Shown piece after piece: positions 28,142-43,872 of a stretch of 64,000 bases of DNA. Source of the DNA: Pseudomonadota bacterium (GTDB lineage Bacteria > Pseudomonadota > Gammaproteobacteria > Steroidobacterales > Steroidobacteraceae); assembly GCA_021777555.1 (NCBI GenBank), contig JAJYDK010000006.1, positions 56,349 to 120,348 of the forward strand. Reading direction: 5' to 3'. Below the pieces are notes generated by a model. That model did no database searches and was not told the DNA's origin. It saw only the letters and a list, made by a program, of their open reading frames with translations. Position numbers and translations under genes: made by a program. Position 1 is the stretch's first letter. Every line of letters starts with the position of its first letter.

Positions 28142-29764
28142 ATGAGACGCGCGCTCGGCCGCGGCGCGACGCTCCTGGCGCTGGCCGCGCTCACCGCCTG
28201 CTCGGGCTCCCCGCAGGGAGGCGCGGCGGCGCCGGCCCAGGGCCGGGCGATCCTGCTGCGCGGCCTCGACCTGGAGCCGGACTCCCTCGATGCGCAGAAG
28301 GCGCGCTCGGTGGAGGCGCAGAGAGTGCTGATGGACATCTGCGAGGGACTGACCACGCTCGACCGCGAGGGCGCGGTCGCCCCGGGCATCGCCGAGAAGT
28401 GGACGGTGAGCGCCGACGGCAAGACCTACACGTTTCTCCTGCGCCACGACGCCAGGTGGTCGACGGGCCAGCCCGTGGTGGCGCAGGACTTCGTGGCGGG
28501 GCTGCGCCGCCTGGTCGATCCGCATACCGGCTCCGATTACGCCGAGGTGGTGAGCGTCATCGAACATGCCCCCGGCATCATCGCCGGCCGCCGGCCGCTC
28601 GAGAGCCTCGGGGTCCTCGCCCCCGACCCCTACACCGTCATCGTGAAGCTGCGCACGCCCGCCCCGTATCTGCCCGCGCTGATGGCGCACCCGGCCACCT
28701 GTCCGGTCGACCCCGCGCTGCTCGCCCGGTACGGCGAGAGCTATGCGCACCCCGGACATCTGCCTTCCGACGGCGCTTTCGTGCTCACCCGATGGGCGCA
28801 CGGGTCCTATATCGACCTGACGCGCAACCCGTACTACTGGCGGAACTCCGCCACGCGCCTCGATGGAGTGAAATACCTGATCAGCGTCGATGAGAACGCG
28901 GAGCTCAATCTGTATCGCGCCGGCGAGCTCGACGTCATCGGCGTGATCCCGCGCAGCGAGTTCGGCTGGATCCGGCGCAACCTCGGCAGCCAGCTGCACA
29001 TCGCCCCGTGGGTGGGCACGTACTACTACGGGTTCAATCTTCGCCGTGCGCCGTTCAAGGGACAACCCGGGCTGCGCCGCGCGCTCGCCATGGTGATCGA
29101 CCGCGACAAGCTGACCCGGCTGGTGCTGCGCACCGGCGAGCAGCCGGCATATGGCTGGGTGCCGCCGGGAATGGCCGGGTACACGCCGCAGTCACCCGCC
29201 TGGCGGAGCCTCGGCGCGGCGCAGCGCCTCGCCGAGGCGCGCCGCCTGTACGCCGAGGCCGGCTACTCGGCGGCCCGGCCGCTGCGCTTCACGCTCAAGT
29301 ACAACACCGGCGAGGTGCACAGCGAGATCGCGATCGCGGTCGCCTCCATGTGGCAGCGGGCGCTCGGCGTGCGGGTGCGGTTGCGGGCCGAGGACTTCAG
29401 CTCCCTGATGCAGGACATCGAGCGCGGCAACGTCCAGATGTTCCGCTCCAGCTGGATCGGCGACTACAACGATCCCTACACGTTCGCCCAGTACTTCAAG
29501 AGCGACTTCGGCATCAACCTGCCGCACTACGACAATCCGGCCTACGACGCCCTGGTCGATCACGCCGAGGCCGAGCTCGGCCCCGCCAGGCGCCGCGCGC
29601 TGCTCGAGCGGGCCGAGCGGCTGCTGCTGCGCGATCAGCCGGTGATCCCGCTCTATTTCTACGTGAGCAAACACCTGGTCAAGCCGCGGGTCACAGGCTG
29701 GTACGACAACGTCATGGACGTCACCTACAGCCGGGAGCTCGGGTTGCGGGGCGCGAGCCCGTAG
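28142..29764 (+). CDS. oligopeptide-type ABC substrate-binding lipoprotein
   Basis: 540 residues from the ATG at 28142; a GTG two codons earlier is also open. A lipoprotein signal ends LAALTAC. The SBP_bac_5 fold follows: LRGLDLEPDSLDAQKA, DARWSTGQPVVAQDFVAGLRRLVDP and the C-terminal SWIGDYNDPYTFAQYF, as in OppA/MppA. It would bind a peptide in the periplasm. No permease or ATPase gene is adjacent, so it either serves a transporter encoded elsewhere or acts alone, for example in murein-peptide capture. It starts 6 nt after pyrF. Confidence 0.9.
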   Translation: MRRALGRGATLLALAALTACSGSPQGGAAAPAQGRAILLRGLDLEPDSLDAQKARSVEAQRVLMDICEGLTTLDREGAVAPGIAEKWTVSADGKTYTFLLRHDARWSTGQPVVAQDFVAGLRRLVDPHTGSDYAEVVSVIEHAPGIIAGRRPLESLGVLAPDPYTVIVKLRTPAPYLPALMAHPATCPVDPALLARYGESYAHPGHLPSDGAFVLTRWAHGSYIDLTRNPYYWRNSATRLDGVKYLISVDENAELNLYRAGELDVIGVIPRSEFGWIRRNLGSQLHIAPWVGTYYYGFNLRRAPFKGQPGLRRALAMVIDRDKLTRLVLRTGEQPAYGWVPPGMAGYTPQSPAWRSLGAAQRLAEARRLYAEAGYSAARPLRFTLKYNTGEVHSEIAIAVASMWQRALGVRVRLRAEDFSSLMQDIERGNVQMFRSSWIGDYNDPYTFAQYFKSDFGINLPHYDNPAYDALVDHAEAELGPARRRALLERAERLLLRDQPVIPLYFYVSKHLVKPRVTGWYDNVMDVTYSRELGLRGASP

Positions 29765-29767
29765 CGA

Positions 29768-31222
29768 TCACTTTCGCCAGAACGTGCGCGTGAACAGCAC
29801 GATCAGGCTGAAGATCTCCAGGCGTCCGAACAGCATCGCCACGGTGCAGATCCAGATCTGCACTGCGTTGAGCGCGTGCAGGTTCCACCCGCCCTGTCCC
29901 GGCAGCCCGCACGCCGTGTTGTTGATCGAGGCGACGACGATCCGGAATGCGGAATCGAAATCCATGCCCGTCAGCAGCATGGCGAACAGCAGCAGCGCGA
30001 CCGCCATGAAGTAGAGGAAGATGAAGGCGAGCACCGCATCCGCGGCGCGCTCGGGGATCGGCCGGCCGCCGATGCGCACCGGCGCCACCGCGCTCGGGTG
30101 CACCAGCATCTTCAGCTCCCGGCTGGCCTGGCGCACCAGCACCAGCGTTCGGAACATCTTGATGCCACCGCCCGAGGTGCCGGTGCTGCACACGATCCCC
30201 GACAGGAACAGCATCCAGATGGGCGCGAATACCGGCCAGGCGCTGAAGCTGACGTGCCCCGTCGACACCCAGCCCGTGGTGGTCGCCATGGAAATGACAT
30301 TGAAGGCGGCGTAGCGCAGCGCCATGTTGAACGTCGGATAGACGCCCTCGGCGGCCAGCATCGCGGCAATGAAGGCGATGCTGACCACGAGCAGCACCGC
30401 CATCGCCTTGAACTCCGGGTCATTGCTGTAGGGCTTGAGCGTCAGGCGCCGCAGCGCCACGAAATGACGGGTGAAATTGAGCGACGCCGCCAGCATCAAC
30501 GCCATCAGCACCGCTTCCACGGCCGCCGAGTGGAAATAGCCGATCCCGGCGTCATGCGTCGAGAATCCTCCGAGCGACACCGCCGAGAAGGTGTGGCAGA
30601 ACGCATCGAACCAGCTCATGCCGGAAAGCCTGAGCCCCGCGATGCCCGCCACGGTGAGCAGCACGTAGACGAGCCAGACGGAGCGCACCGCCTCGGTGAT
30701 GCGCGGCTCGAGCCTCTCGTCCTTGACCGGCCCGGGCGCCTCGGCCTTGTAGAGCTGCATGCCGCCGACCCCGAGCAGCGGCATGACCCCCATGGCCACC
30801 ACGATCCCGGTGAGGCCGCCCACCCAGGTGAGCGATTCGCGCCAGAAGTTGAGCGAGGGCGCGAGGGAGTCGAGGCCGGTGAGCACCGTGGAGCCGGTGG
30901 TCGTGAGACCGGACATGGCCTCGAACAGGGCCCGGGTGAAGGTGAGACCCGGGATGCTCATGAGCAGCGGCAGGGTCGCCGACACCGGCAGCAGCACCCA
31001 GCCGAGGGTCACCAGCATGAAGCCATCGCGCGGCTTCAGCTCCCGCCGGTGCCTGAAGGTGGCGGCCGAGAGCAGCAGCCCCGTGAGCACCGTGAGGGTT
31101 GCGCACAGCAGGAACTTCGACCACAGCCCATCGCCGTTCACGAGCGAGCAGCCGATCGGCAGGGCGTACACGAGGCCGAATGCCGCGAGAATCAGGCCGA
31201 GGAAATACGTCACGCCGAGCAT
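29768..31222 (-). CDS. trkH: Trk potassium uptake channel subunit TrkH
   Basis: 484 residues, about ten to twelve membrane helices in four M1-P-M2 repeats. The four pore-loop segments are visible: SGLTTTGSTVL, FSAVSLGGFSTHDAG, SMATTTGWVST and CSTGTSGGGIKMFR. It forms the K+ channel gated by TrkA. trkA lies 24 nt upstream in the same operon. Its stop is 3 nt from the convergent peptide-binding-protein gene. Confidence 0.95.
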   Translation of the reverse strand: MLGVTYFLGLILAAFGLVYALPIGCSLVNGDGLWSKFLLCATLTVLTGLLLSAATFRHRRELKPRDGFMLVTLGWVLLPVSATLPLLMSIPGLTFTRALFEAMSGLTTTGSTVLTGLDSLAPSLNFWRESLTWVGGLTGIVVAMGVMPLLGVGGMQLYKAEAPGPVKDERLEPRITEAVRSVWLVYVLLTVAGIAGLRLSGMSWFDAFCHTFSAVSLGGFSTHDAGIGYFHSAAVEAVLMALMLAASLNFTRHFVALRRLTLKPYSNDPEFKAMAVLLVVSIAFIAAMLAAEGVYPTFNMALRYAAFNVISMATTTGWVSTGHVSFSAWPVFAPIWMLFLSGIVCSTGTSGGGIKMFRTLVLVRQASRELKMLVHPSAVAPVRIGGRPIPERAADAVLAFIFLYFMAVALLLFAMLLTGMDFDSAFRIVVASINNTACGLPGQGGWNLHALNAVQIWICTVAMLFGRLEIFSLIVLFTRTFWRK

Positions 31223-31246
31223 GCGTCGCTTTCTGGGCAGCCGGGG

Positions 31247-32617
31247 CTAAGGAGCCGCCCGCGTGAACAGCCGCTCGACTGCCTCGATGTGCCGCCGGTC
31301 GGACAGGAAGACGATCAGGTGGTCGTTGGACCGCACCCGGGTGTCGTGATGCGCGATGATCACCTCCTCACCGCGCACGAGGGCGCCGATCGCGGCCCCT
31401 TCAGGCAGTGCGATCTCCCCGACCATGCGCCCCACCACGCGCGAGCTGACCTCCTCGCCGCGCGCGATCGCCTCGATGGCCTCGGCGGCGCCGCGGCGCA
31501 ACGAATGCACCCGGACCACCTCGCCCCGCCTGACGTGGGCAAGGAGAGAGCCGATGGTGATGGTCTGCGGCGCGATCGCCACGTCGATGCTGGTGCTCTC
31601 GGCGAGATCCGCGTAGGAGGGCCTGTTGACGAGCGCCATGACCTTGCGCGCGCCGAGCCGCTTGGCGAGCATCGCGGACAGGATGTTCGCCTCCTCGGAG
31701 TTGGTGACCGCCGCGAACACATCCGTGCTGTCGATGTTCTCCTCGATCAGCAGCTCCTCGTCCGCCGCGTCACCGCACAGCACGATGGCGTTCTGCAGCT
31801 GCTCGGACACCAGCCGGGCACGCCGCGCATCGTGCTCGATCAGCTTGATCTGGGTGGATGGCTCGAGCGCCCGGGCGAGGCGCAGTCCGATGTTGCCTCC
31901 CCCCGCGATCATCACGCGGCGCACCCGTGTGTCCTCCTTGCGCAACTCGGCGATGACGCGGTGGACATGGTCGCGCGCGGCGAGGAAGAACACCTCGTCA
32001 CCCTCCTCGATCACCGTGTCGCCGTCGGGGTGCACGCTGCGCCCGCCGCGGTAGATGGCTACTACGCGGGTCTCGACTTCCTCGAGGTGCTCCGGCAGCT
32101 CGCGCAGGCTGTGCCCGATCAGCGGAGCGCCGCGCGCGGCGCGCACGCCCGCGAGACGCACCCGGCCCGCGGCGAACTCGAGGACCTGCAGCGCGCCTGG
32201 ATTGTGGATCAGCCGCTCGATGTACTCGGTCACCAGCTGCTCGGGGCTGATGAACACATCGACCGCGATCGCCTGCTCGCTGAAGAGCTGAGGCCTTCCG
32301 GTGTATTCGGAGGAGCGGATGCGGGCGATCTTGGTGGGCGTGCGGAACTGCCAGAAGGCCACCTCGCACGCCATCATGTTGACTTCGTCGCTGTTGGTCA
32401 GTGCGACGAGGATGTCGGCCTCGGCGGCGCCCGCGGCCTGCAGGACGCTCGGATAGGCCGCATTGCCGACCACCGTGTGGACATCGAGGCGGTCCTGCAG
32501 GTCGCGCAGCACGTCCTCGTCGTTGTCGACGACGGTGACGTCATTGGCTTCCTCGCGCGAGAAGTGCCGGGCGACCGTGCGGCCCACCTGGCCGGCGCCG
32601 AGGATGAGGATTTTCAT
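31247..32617 (-). CDS. trkA: Trk system NAD-binding regulator TrkA
   Basis: 456 residues from the ATG at 32617. There are two RCK units in tandem, each with a Rossmann NAD-binding loop (GAGQVGRTVA at 7-16 and GGGNIGLRLA about 230 residues later) and a TrkA_C domain. TrkA binds NAD(H) and ATP/ADP to gate TrkH. The start is 2 nt after the uvrD stop, so the uvrD-trkA-trkH order is tightly packed. Confidence 0.95.
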   Translation of the reverse strand: MKILILGAGQVGRTVARHFSREEANDVTVVDNDEDVLRDLQDRLDVHTVVGNAAYPSVLQAAGAAEADILVALTNSDEVNMMACEVAFWQFRTPTKIARIRSSEYTGRPQLFSEQAIAVDVFISPEQLVTEYIERLIHNPGALQVLEFAAGRVRLAGVRAARGAPLIGHSLRELPEHLEEVETRVVAIYRGGRSVHPDGDTVIEEGDEVFFLAARDHVHRVIAELRKEDTRVRRVMIAGGGNIGLRLARALEPSTQIKLIEHDARRARLVSEQLQNAIVLCGDAADEELLIEENIDSTDVFAAVTNSEEANILSAMLAKRLGARKVMALVNRPSYADLAESTSIDVAIAPQTITIGSLLAHVRRGEVVRVHSLRRGAAEAIEAIARGEEVSSRVVGRMVGEIALPEGAAIGALVRGEEVIIAHHDTRVRSNDHLIVFLSDRRHIEAVERLFTRAAP

Positions 32618-32619
32618 GG

Positions 32620-34839
32620 TTACAACGGCTCCAGGTTCGCGTACTGCATGACCAGCCACTTGGTTCCCTGGCGCTCGAAGTTGACCTGCACGCGCGCCTG
32701 CGGACCCGAGCCCTCGAGACTGAGGATGACGCCCTCGCCGAACTTCCCATGGCGCACCCGCGCGCCGAGACGGAAGCCGGGCACCTCGGATTCGCCGCGC
32801 AGCCGGCCTGCCGCGAACGACGGCGCGTATGCGCCCCCGGGGCGGGCAAACGCGCGCTCGTGCGCGAATCGCCCGGCGGCGACCGGCCGCATCACCTGCA
32901 GGCGGGGGCGGATCTCCTCGAGCAGCTCTTCCGGGGTTTCCTTGATGAAACGCGAGGGCTGGCTGTAGCTGTCGATGCCGTGCAGCCGGCGCTGTTCGGC
33001 GTACGTCAGGTAGAGCTGCTTCATCGCGCGGGTCATGCCCACGTAGCAGAGCCTGCGCTCCTCCTCGAGCCCCTCGAGATCCGTGATGGAGCGCTGGTGG
33101 GGAAACAGGCCGTCCTCCATGCCCGACAGGAACACGATGGGAAACTCGAGTCCCTTGGCGGTGTGCAGCGTCATCATCTGCACGCAGTCCTCCCAGGCGT
33201 CCGCCTGGCCTTCGCCCGACTCGAGCGCCGCGTGAGCGAGAAACGCCTCGAGCGGCGGCAAGTCCGCATTGGCGCCATCAGCGCTGAAGCCGCGCGCGGC
33301 GCTGACCAGCTCCTCGAGGTTCTCGACCCGCGCTTCGCCTCGGTCGGCCTTCTCGCGCCGGTGGAATTCGATGAGACCGGTGACGGCGAGCATGCGATCG
33401 ACCTGCTCGTGCAGCGCCAGCCCGGCGACTTCCGCGGCCAGGCGCTCGATGAGCCCGATGAATCCCTGCAGCGCGGCGGAAGCCTTCGCACCCAGCCCTG
33501 CGCCGAGGCACAGGCCGGCCGCCTCCCACAGCGAGCCGCCCGCCGTCTTCGCCGCCTCGCGCAGCGTGTCCAGGCTCTTCGCGCCGATACCGCGCGTCGG
33601 CAGGTTCACGATGCGCTCGAATGAGGCGTCATCGCGGCGGTTCACCAGCAGCCGCAGATAGGCGAGCGCATCCTTGATTTCCGCCCGCTCGAAGAACCGC
33701 AGTCCGCCGTAGACGCGGTAGGGAATGCGAGCCGAGAGAAACGCCTCTTCGAATACTCGCGACTGGGCGTTGGAGCGGTACAGGATGGCGATGTCGCGGC
33801 GCATCCCTCCCCGGGCCACGTGATCACGGATGCGCTGCGTGACGAACTCCGCCTCGTCACGCTCGTTGAACGCCGCATAGAGGCGTACCGGCTCGCCGCG
33901 CTCGCCGCTCGTCCACAGCGTCTTGCCGAGGCGCCCCGAGTTGTTGGCGATGAGCCCGTTGGCGGCGGCGAGAATGGTCCCGGTGGAACGGTAGTTCTGC
34001 TCCAGGCGATACAGTTTCGCTCCGGCGAAATCGCGCTGGAACTGCTGCAGGTTCTCGACACGCGCGCCGCGCCACCGGTAGACCGACTGGTCGTCATCGC
34101 CGACGACGTACGGATGGCCGTCGGCGCCTGCGATCAGCCGAAGCCAGGCGTACTGGATGGCGTTGGTGTCCTGGAACTCGTCCACCAGGACGTGGCGGAA
34201 CCGCTGCCGGTAGTGCTGCAGCAGCGCCGGCTGATCGCGCAGGAGCTCGAAGGAGCGCAGCAGCAGCTCCGCGAAATCGACCACGCCGTTGCGCTCGCAA
34301 GTCTCCTCGTAGAGCCCATACAGGCGGATCATCTGCGCACGGACCGGATCGTTGCCGGCCTTGAGGTCCTTCGGCCGCCGGCCCTCGTCCTTGTTCGAGT
34401 TGATGAACCACTGCACCTCGCGGGGCACCCAGCGGGATTCGTCGAGCTGCTGTGCCTTCAGGAGCTTCTTGATGAGGCGCTGCTGGTCCTCGGAGTCGAG
34501 GATCTGGAAGCTCTCGGAGAGGCCGGCTTCGCGCCAGTGGCGCCGCAGCAGCCGGTGCGCGATGCCGTGGAAGGTCCCGATCCAGAGCTGCCCGGGCGGC
34601 ACGCCCAGCAGATGCTCGATCCGGGTGCGCATCTCGCCGGCCGCCTTGTTGGTGAAGGTCACCGCCAGGACGGAATGAGGCGAAGCCCCCTCGGCCTGGA
34701 TCAGCCAGGCGATGCGGTGGGTGAGCACCCGCGTCTTGCCGCTGCCGGCGCCGGCGAGCACCAGCACGGGGGCGAGCGGCGCGGTGACCGCGGCCCGCTG
34801 GGCTTCATTCAAGGGCTCTAGGATGGGATCGAGGGTCAT
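32620..34839 (-). CDS. uvrD: DNA helicase II
   Basis: 739 residues, full length for UvrD. A 3'-5' helicase in mismatch and nucleotide-excision repair. SF1A motifs are complete: the Q motif LNEAQRAAVTA, Walker A AGAGSGKTRVLTHR, Walker B DEFQDTN, DDDQSVYRWRGA, QNYRSTGTILAAAN, and motif VI YVGMTRAMKQLYLTYA. The C-terminal LGARVRHGKFGEGVILS is the Tudor-like end. It lies 19 nt after gloB and 2 nt before trkA. Confidence 0.97.
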   Translation of the reverse strand: MTLDPILEPLNEAQRAAVTAPLAPVLVLAGAGSGKTRVLTHRIAWLIQAEGASPHSVLAVTFTNKAAGEMRTRIEHLLGVPPGQLWIGTFHGIAHRLLRRHWREAGLSESFQILDSEDQQRLIKKLLKAQQLDESRWVPREVQWFINSNKDEGRRPKDLKAGNDPVRAQMIRLYGLYEETCERNGVVDFAELLLRSFELLRDQPALLQHYRQRFRHVLVDEFQDTNAIQYAWLRLIAGADGHPYVVGDDDQSVYRWRGARVENLQQFQRDFAGAKLYRLEQNYRSTGTILAAANGLIANNSGRLGKTLWTSGERGEPVRLYAAFNERDEAEFVTQRIRDHVARGGMRRDIAILYRSNAQSRVFEEAFLSARIPYRVYGGLRFFERAEIKDALAYLRLLVNRRDDASFERIVNLPTRGIGAKSLDTLREAAKTAGGSLWEAAGLCLGAGLGAKASAALQGFIGLIERLAAEVAGLALHEQVDRMLAVTGLIEFHRREKADRGEARVENLEELVSAARGFSADGANADLPPLEAFLAHAALESGEGQADAWEDCVQMMTLHTAKGLEFPIVFLSGMEDGLFPHQRSITDLEGLEEERRLCYVGMTRAMKQLYLTYAEQRRLHGIDSYSQPSRFIKETPEELLEEIRPRLQVMRPVAAGRFAHERAFARPGGAYAPSFAAGRLRGESEVPGFRLGARVRHGKFGEGVILSLEGSGPQARVQVNFERQGTKWLVMQYANLEPL

Positions 34840-34858
34840 GGACCCTGCATTCTACTAC

Positions 34859-35647
34859 CTACCACCGGTTCCTCAGCTCCCGCAGCTTGAGGAACACGCT
34901 GCGCGCGTCCGGCCGCTCCTCGAGGTCCGGGAACGCCTCGCGCAGCCGGGCGATCACGGTGGGGCTCGTCAGCCGGAAAAAGGTGTTGATGCGCTTCTCC
35001 TCGCCCAGGGTGGTCACCGGCGCGGCAGCCGGGTCGTCCTGCGGCATCGCATCGAGCAGAGCGCGGGCCGCGGCATTATCGGGCTCGCGGTCCAGGGTGA
35101 ACTCCAGATTGCGCGTGAGGTAGTCGTGCCCCGGGAACACCCGGGTCTCATCGGGAAGCCTCGCCAGGCGCGTGGCGAAGGTCTCGTACAGCCGCTCGGG
35201 ATGGCCCCCGTTGTGGCAATTCCCCGCGCCGGCATTGAACAGGGTATCGCCGCAGAAAAGCGCCGGTTGCGCGGCATGCGCCAGCGCGCAGATGTGCGCC
35301 ATCGTGTGCCCTGGCGTGTCCAGGCACTCGAGCTCGAGGCGTCCGATGCGGATCACATCGCCCTCGCGCAGGCCACGATCCACGCCTCCGATGCGTCCGG
35401 CGGCCGCGGCATGCGCGAGGACTCTGGCGCCCGTGGCACTCACCAGGCCCGCATTGCCGCCGGTATGGTCGCGATGCTCGTGGGTATTGAGAATCTGCGT
35501 GATGGTCCAGCCGCGCGTGCGCGCCGCGGCAAGGCACAGCTGCCATTCCAGCGGGTCGATGGCGAGAGCTTCGCCGGTCTCGGGACAGGCGATGAGATAG
35601 TGGAAATTGCGGTACGCGTTGCCCGACCAGATGCGCTCGATCTCCAT
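34859..35647 (-). CDS. gloB: hydroxyacylglutathione hydrolase (glyoxalase II)
   Basis: 262 residues from the ATG at 35647. Metallo-beta-lactamase fold with the metal motif THEHRDH (H56, H58, D60, H61), the later LDTPGHTMAHI and FCGDTLF ligands, and the C-terminal glutathione-binding region ending SVFLKLRELRNRW. It hydrolyses S-lactoylglutathione made by GloA. It sits 40 nt downstream of the sugar transporter gene and 19 nt before uvrD, so it may receive read-through from the glucan operon. Confidence 0.95.
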   Translation of the reverse strand: MEIERIWSGNAYRNFHYLIACPETGEALAIDPLEWQLCLAAARTRGWTITQILNTHEHRDHTGGNAGLVSATGARVLAHAAAAGRIGGVDRGLREGDVIRIGRLELECLDTPGHTMAHICALAHAAQPALFCGDTLFNAGAGNCHNGGHPERLYETFATRLARLPDETRVFPGHDYLTRNLEFTLDREPDNAAARALLDAMPQDDPAAAPVTTLGEEKRINTFFRLTSPTVIARLREAFPDLEERPDARSVFLKLRELRNRW

Positions 35648-35687
35648 GAGCGCAGCATAGCCCATCGGCGCCCGGACGGCCGGGTCG

Positions 35688-37177
35688 CTAGGCCTCACGC
35701 GCCGCCACGGGGACCGCCACGGCACCCGGCTCCGCGACCCGCAGCGTGCACGCGCCCGCGATCAGCAGGCTCGCCCCGCCCAGCACCAGCGCGAACACCG
35801 GCTGGTCGCCGAAGAACACGTGCAGCAGCACGCCGAGGACGCTCGCCGCCGAGATCTGCGGAATGGTGACGAAGAAATTGAACATCCCCATGTACACGCC
35901 CATCTTCTCGGCCGGCAGATTGTCCGCCAGCAGGGTGTAGGGGAGCGAGAGGATGGACGCCCAGCCGAAGCCGACCCCGAGCATGGACAGCAGCAGCCAC
36001 TGTGGATTGCGGATCCACGCGAACGAGAGGAGCCCGAGCGCCGCCAGAGTCAGGTTGATCACGTGGCTCCAGCGAAGCCCGGCCTTGCGCACCATGAGCG
36101 GGATGAGCACGGCCGCCAGCATCGCGAATCCGTTGTAGGCGCCAAAGAGAACCCCGACCCAGTTGGCGCCGGCATTGTAGGCCGCCGACAGCGGATTGGA
36201 GCTCCCGAACTGCACCGCGGTCACCGTCGGTGTGGTGTAGAGCCACAGGGCGAACATCGGAAACCAGGAAAAGAACTGCACCCACGCGAGGCGGCGCATC
36301 GGTTCCGGCATGCCGTAGAGGTCCGCCATGACCTGCCGCGCCATGCCACGGCTGCGCGTGCGGCTCAGCCACAGGTAGAGGGCGCCCGCCACCGCCAGCC
36401 CCGCGGTGAGCAGATACAGCTGTCCGCTGAGGGAGAAATGATGGATGAGGAGCACGCCGGCCACACCGACCGCAAGCATGAGCAGGCCCGGCCGCCAGGC
36501 ACGCGATACGTCGGCTTCCTCCCGCATCGCAGGCGAGTCGGCGAAGGCGCGCAGGCGCTCCGGCGGGTACTCTCGAGTGCTCAGCACCGTCCACAACACC
36601 GCACCCACGAGGACCGCGCCGCCCGTGTAGAAGGCGATGCGCACCGTTGCAGGAATCTCCCCGGCCGGCGCCACGTTCGCGACCCCGAGTTTCGCGAGGA
36701 CCCAGGGCAGCATCGAGGCCAGCACCGCGCCGAGTCCGATGAAAAAACTCTGCACGACGAATCCGAGCGGCCGCTGGGAGGCCGGCAGCTGATCCGCGAC
36801 AAAGGCGCGGAACGGCTCCATCGAGATGTTGACCGAGGCGTCCAGCACCCACAGCATCAGCGCCGCGACCCACAGCGTCGGGGAGTCCGGCATCGCCAGC
36901 AGCGCCAAGGTGGTCAGGATCGCCCCGACGAGGAAATACGGCCGCCGCCGGCCGAATCGTCCCCAGGTGTGGTCCGAGGCGTAGCCGATGAGCGGCTGCA
37001 CCAGCAGCCCGGTGAGCGGTGCGGCCACCCAGAGCAGGGGAATCTGCTGCATCCGCGCCCCGAGGGTCTGGAAGATGCGGCTGACATCGGCGTTCTGCAG
37101 CCCGTAGGCGAACTGGATGCCGAGAAATCCGAAGGAGATGTTCCAGATCTGCCGGAAGGACAGCGTGGGCCGCGTGC

Positions 37178-37181
<4 letters not shown>
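35688..37181 (-). CDS. MFS/GPH-type sugar transporter (maltose/sucrose-like)
   Basis: 497 residues with about twelve membrane helices. The start is taken as TTG at 37181, which overlaps the stop of the upstream gene in TTGA and has GGGGA at proper spacing; the longer open frame upstream is out of the family pattern. The loop SDHTWGRFGRRRPYFLVGA and the SFFIGLGAVLASMLPWVLA segment match the GPH/SLC45-like sugar symporters found beside proteobacterial TonB-glucan loci. It probably moves maltose or glucose across the inner membrane after periplasmic hydrolysis. Confidence 0.85.
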
Positions 37182-41486
<4,305 letters not shown>

Positions 41487-41601
41487 TCAGGTCGACCTGC
41501 GGCGGCGCCATTTCAAGCCGGCGACACGCGCCGCTGACTTCCCGGGTGCCACCGCCGCGGAGGGGGACCGAAGCGGCGGCAACCCGGGAAGCAGCTGCCA
41601 C

Positions 41602-43872
<2,271 letters not shown>

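Noticed and set aside
29876..32968. A 1030-codon open frame on the plus strand
   Set aside because: It lies fully antisense to trkH, trkA and the end of uvrD, has Arg/His/Gly-rich composition without any family pattern, and is explained by GC-rich third codon positions on the other strand.
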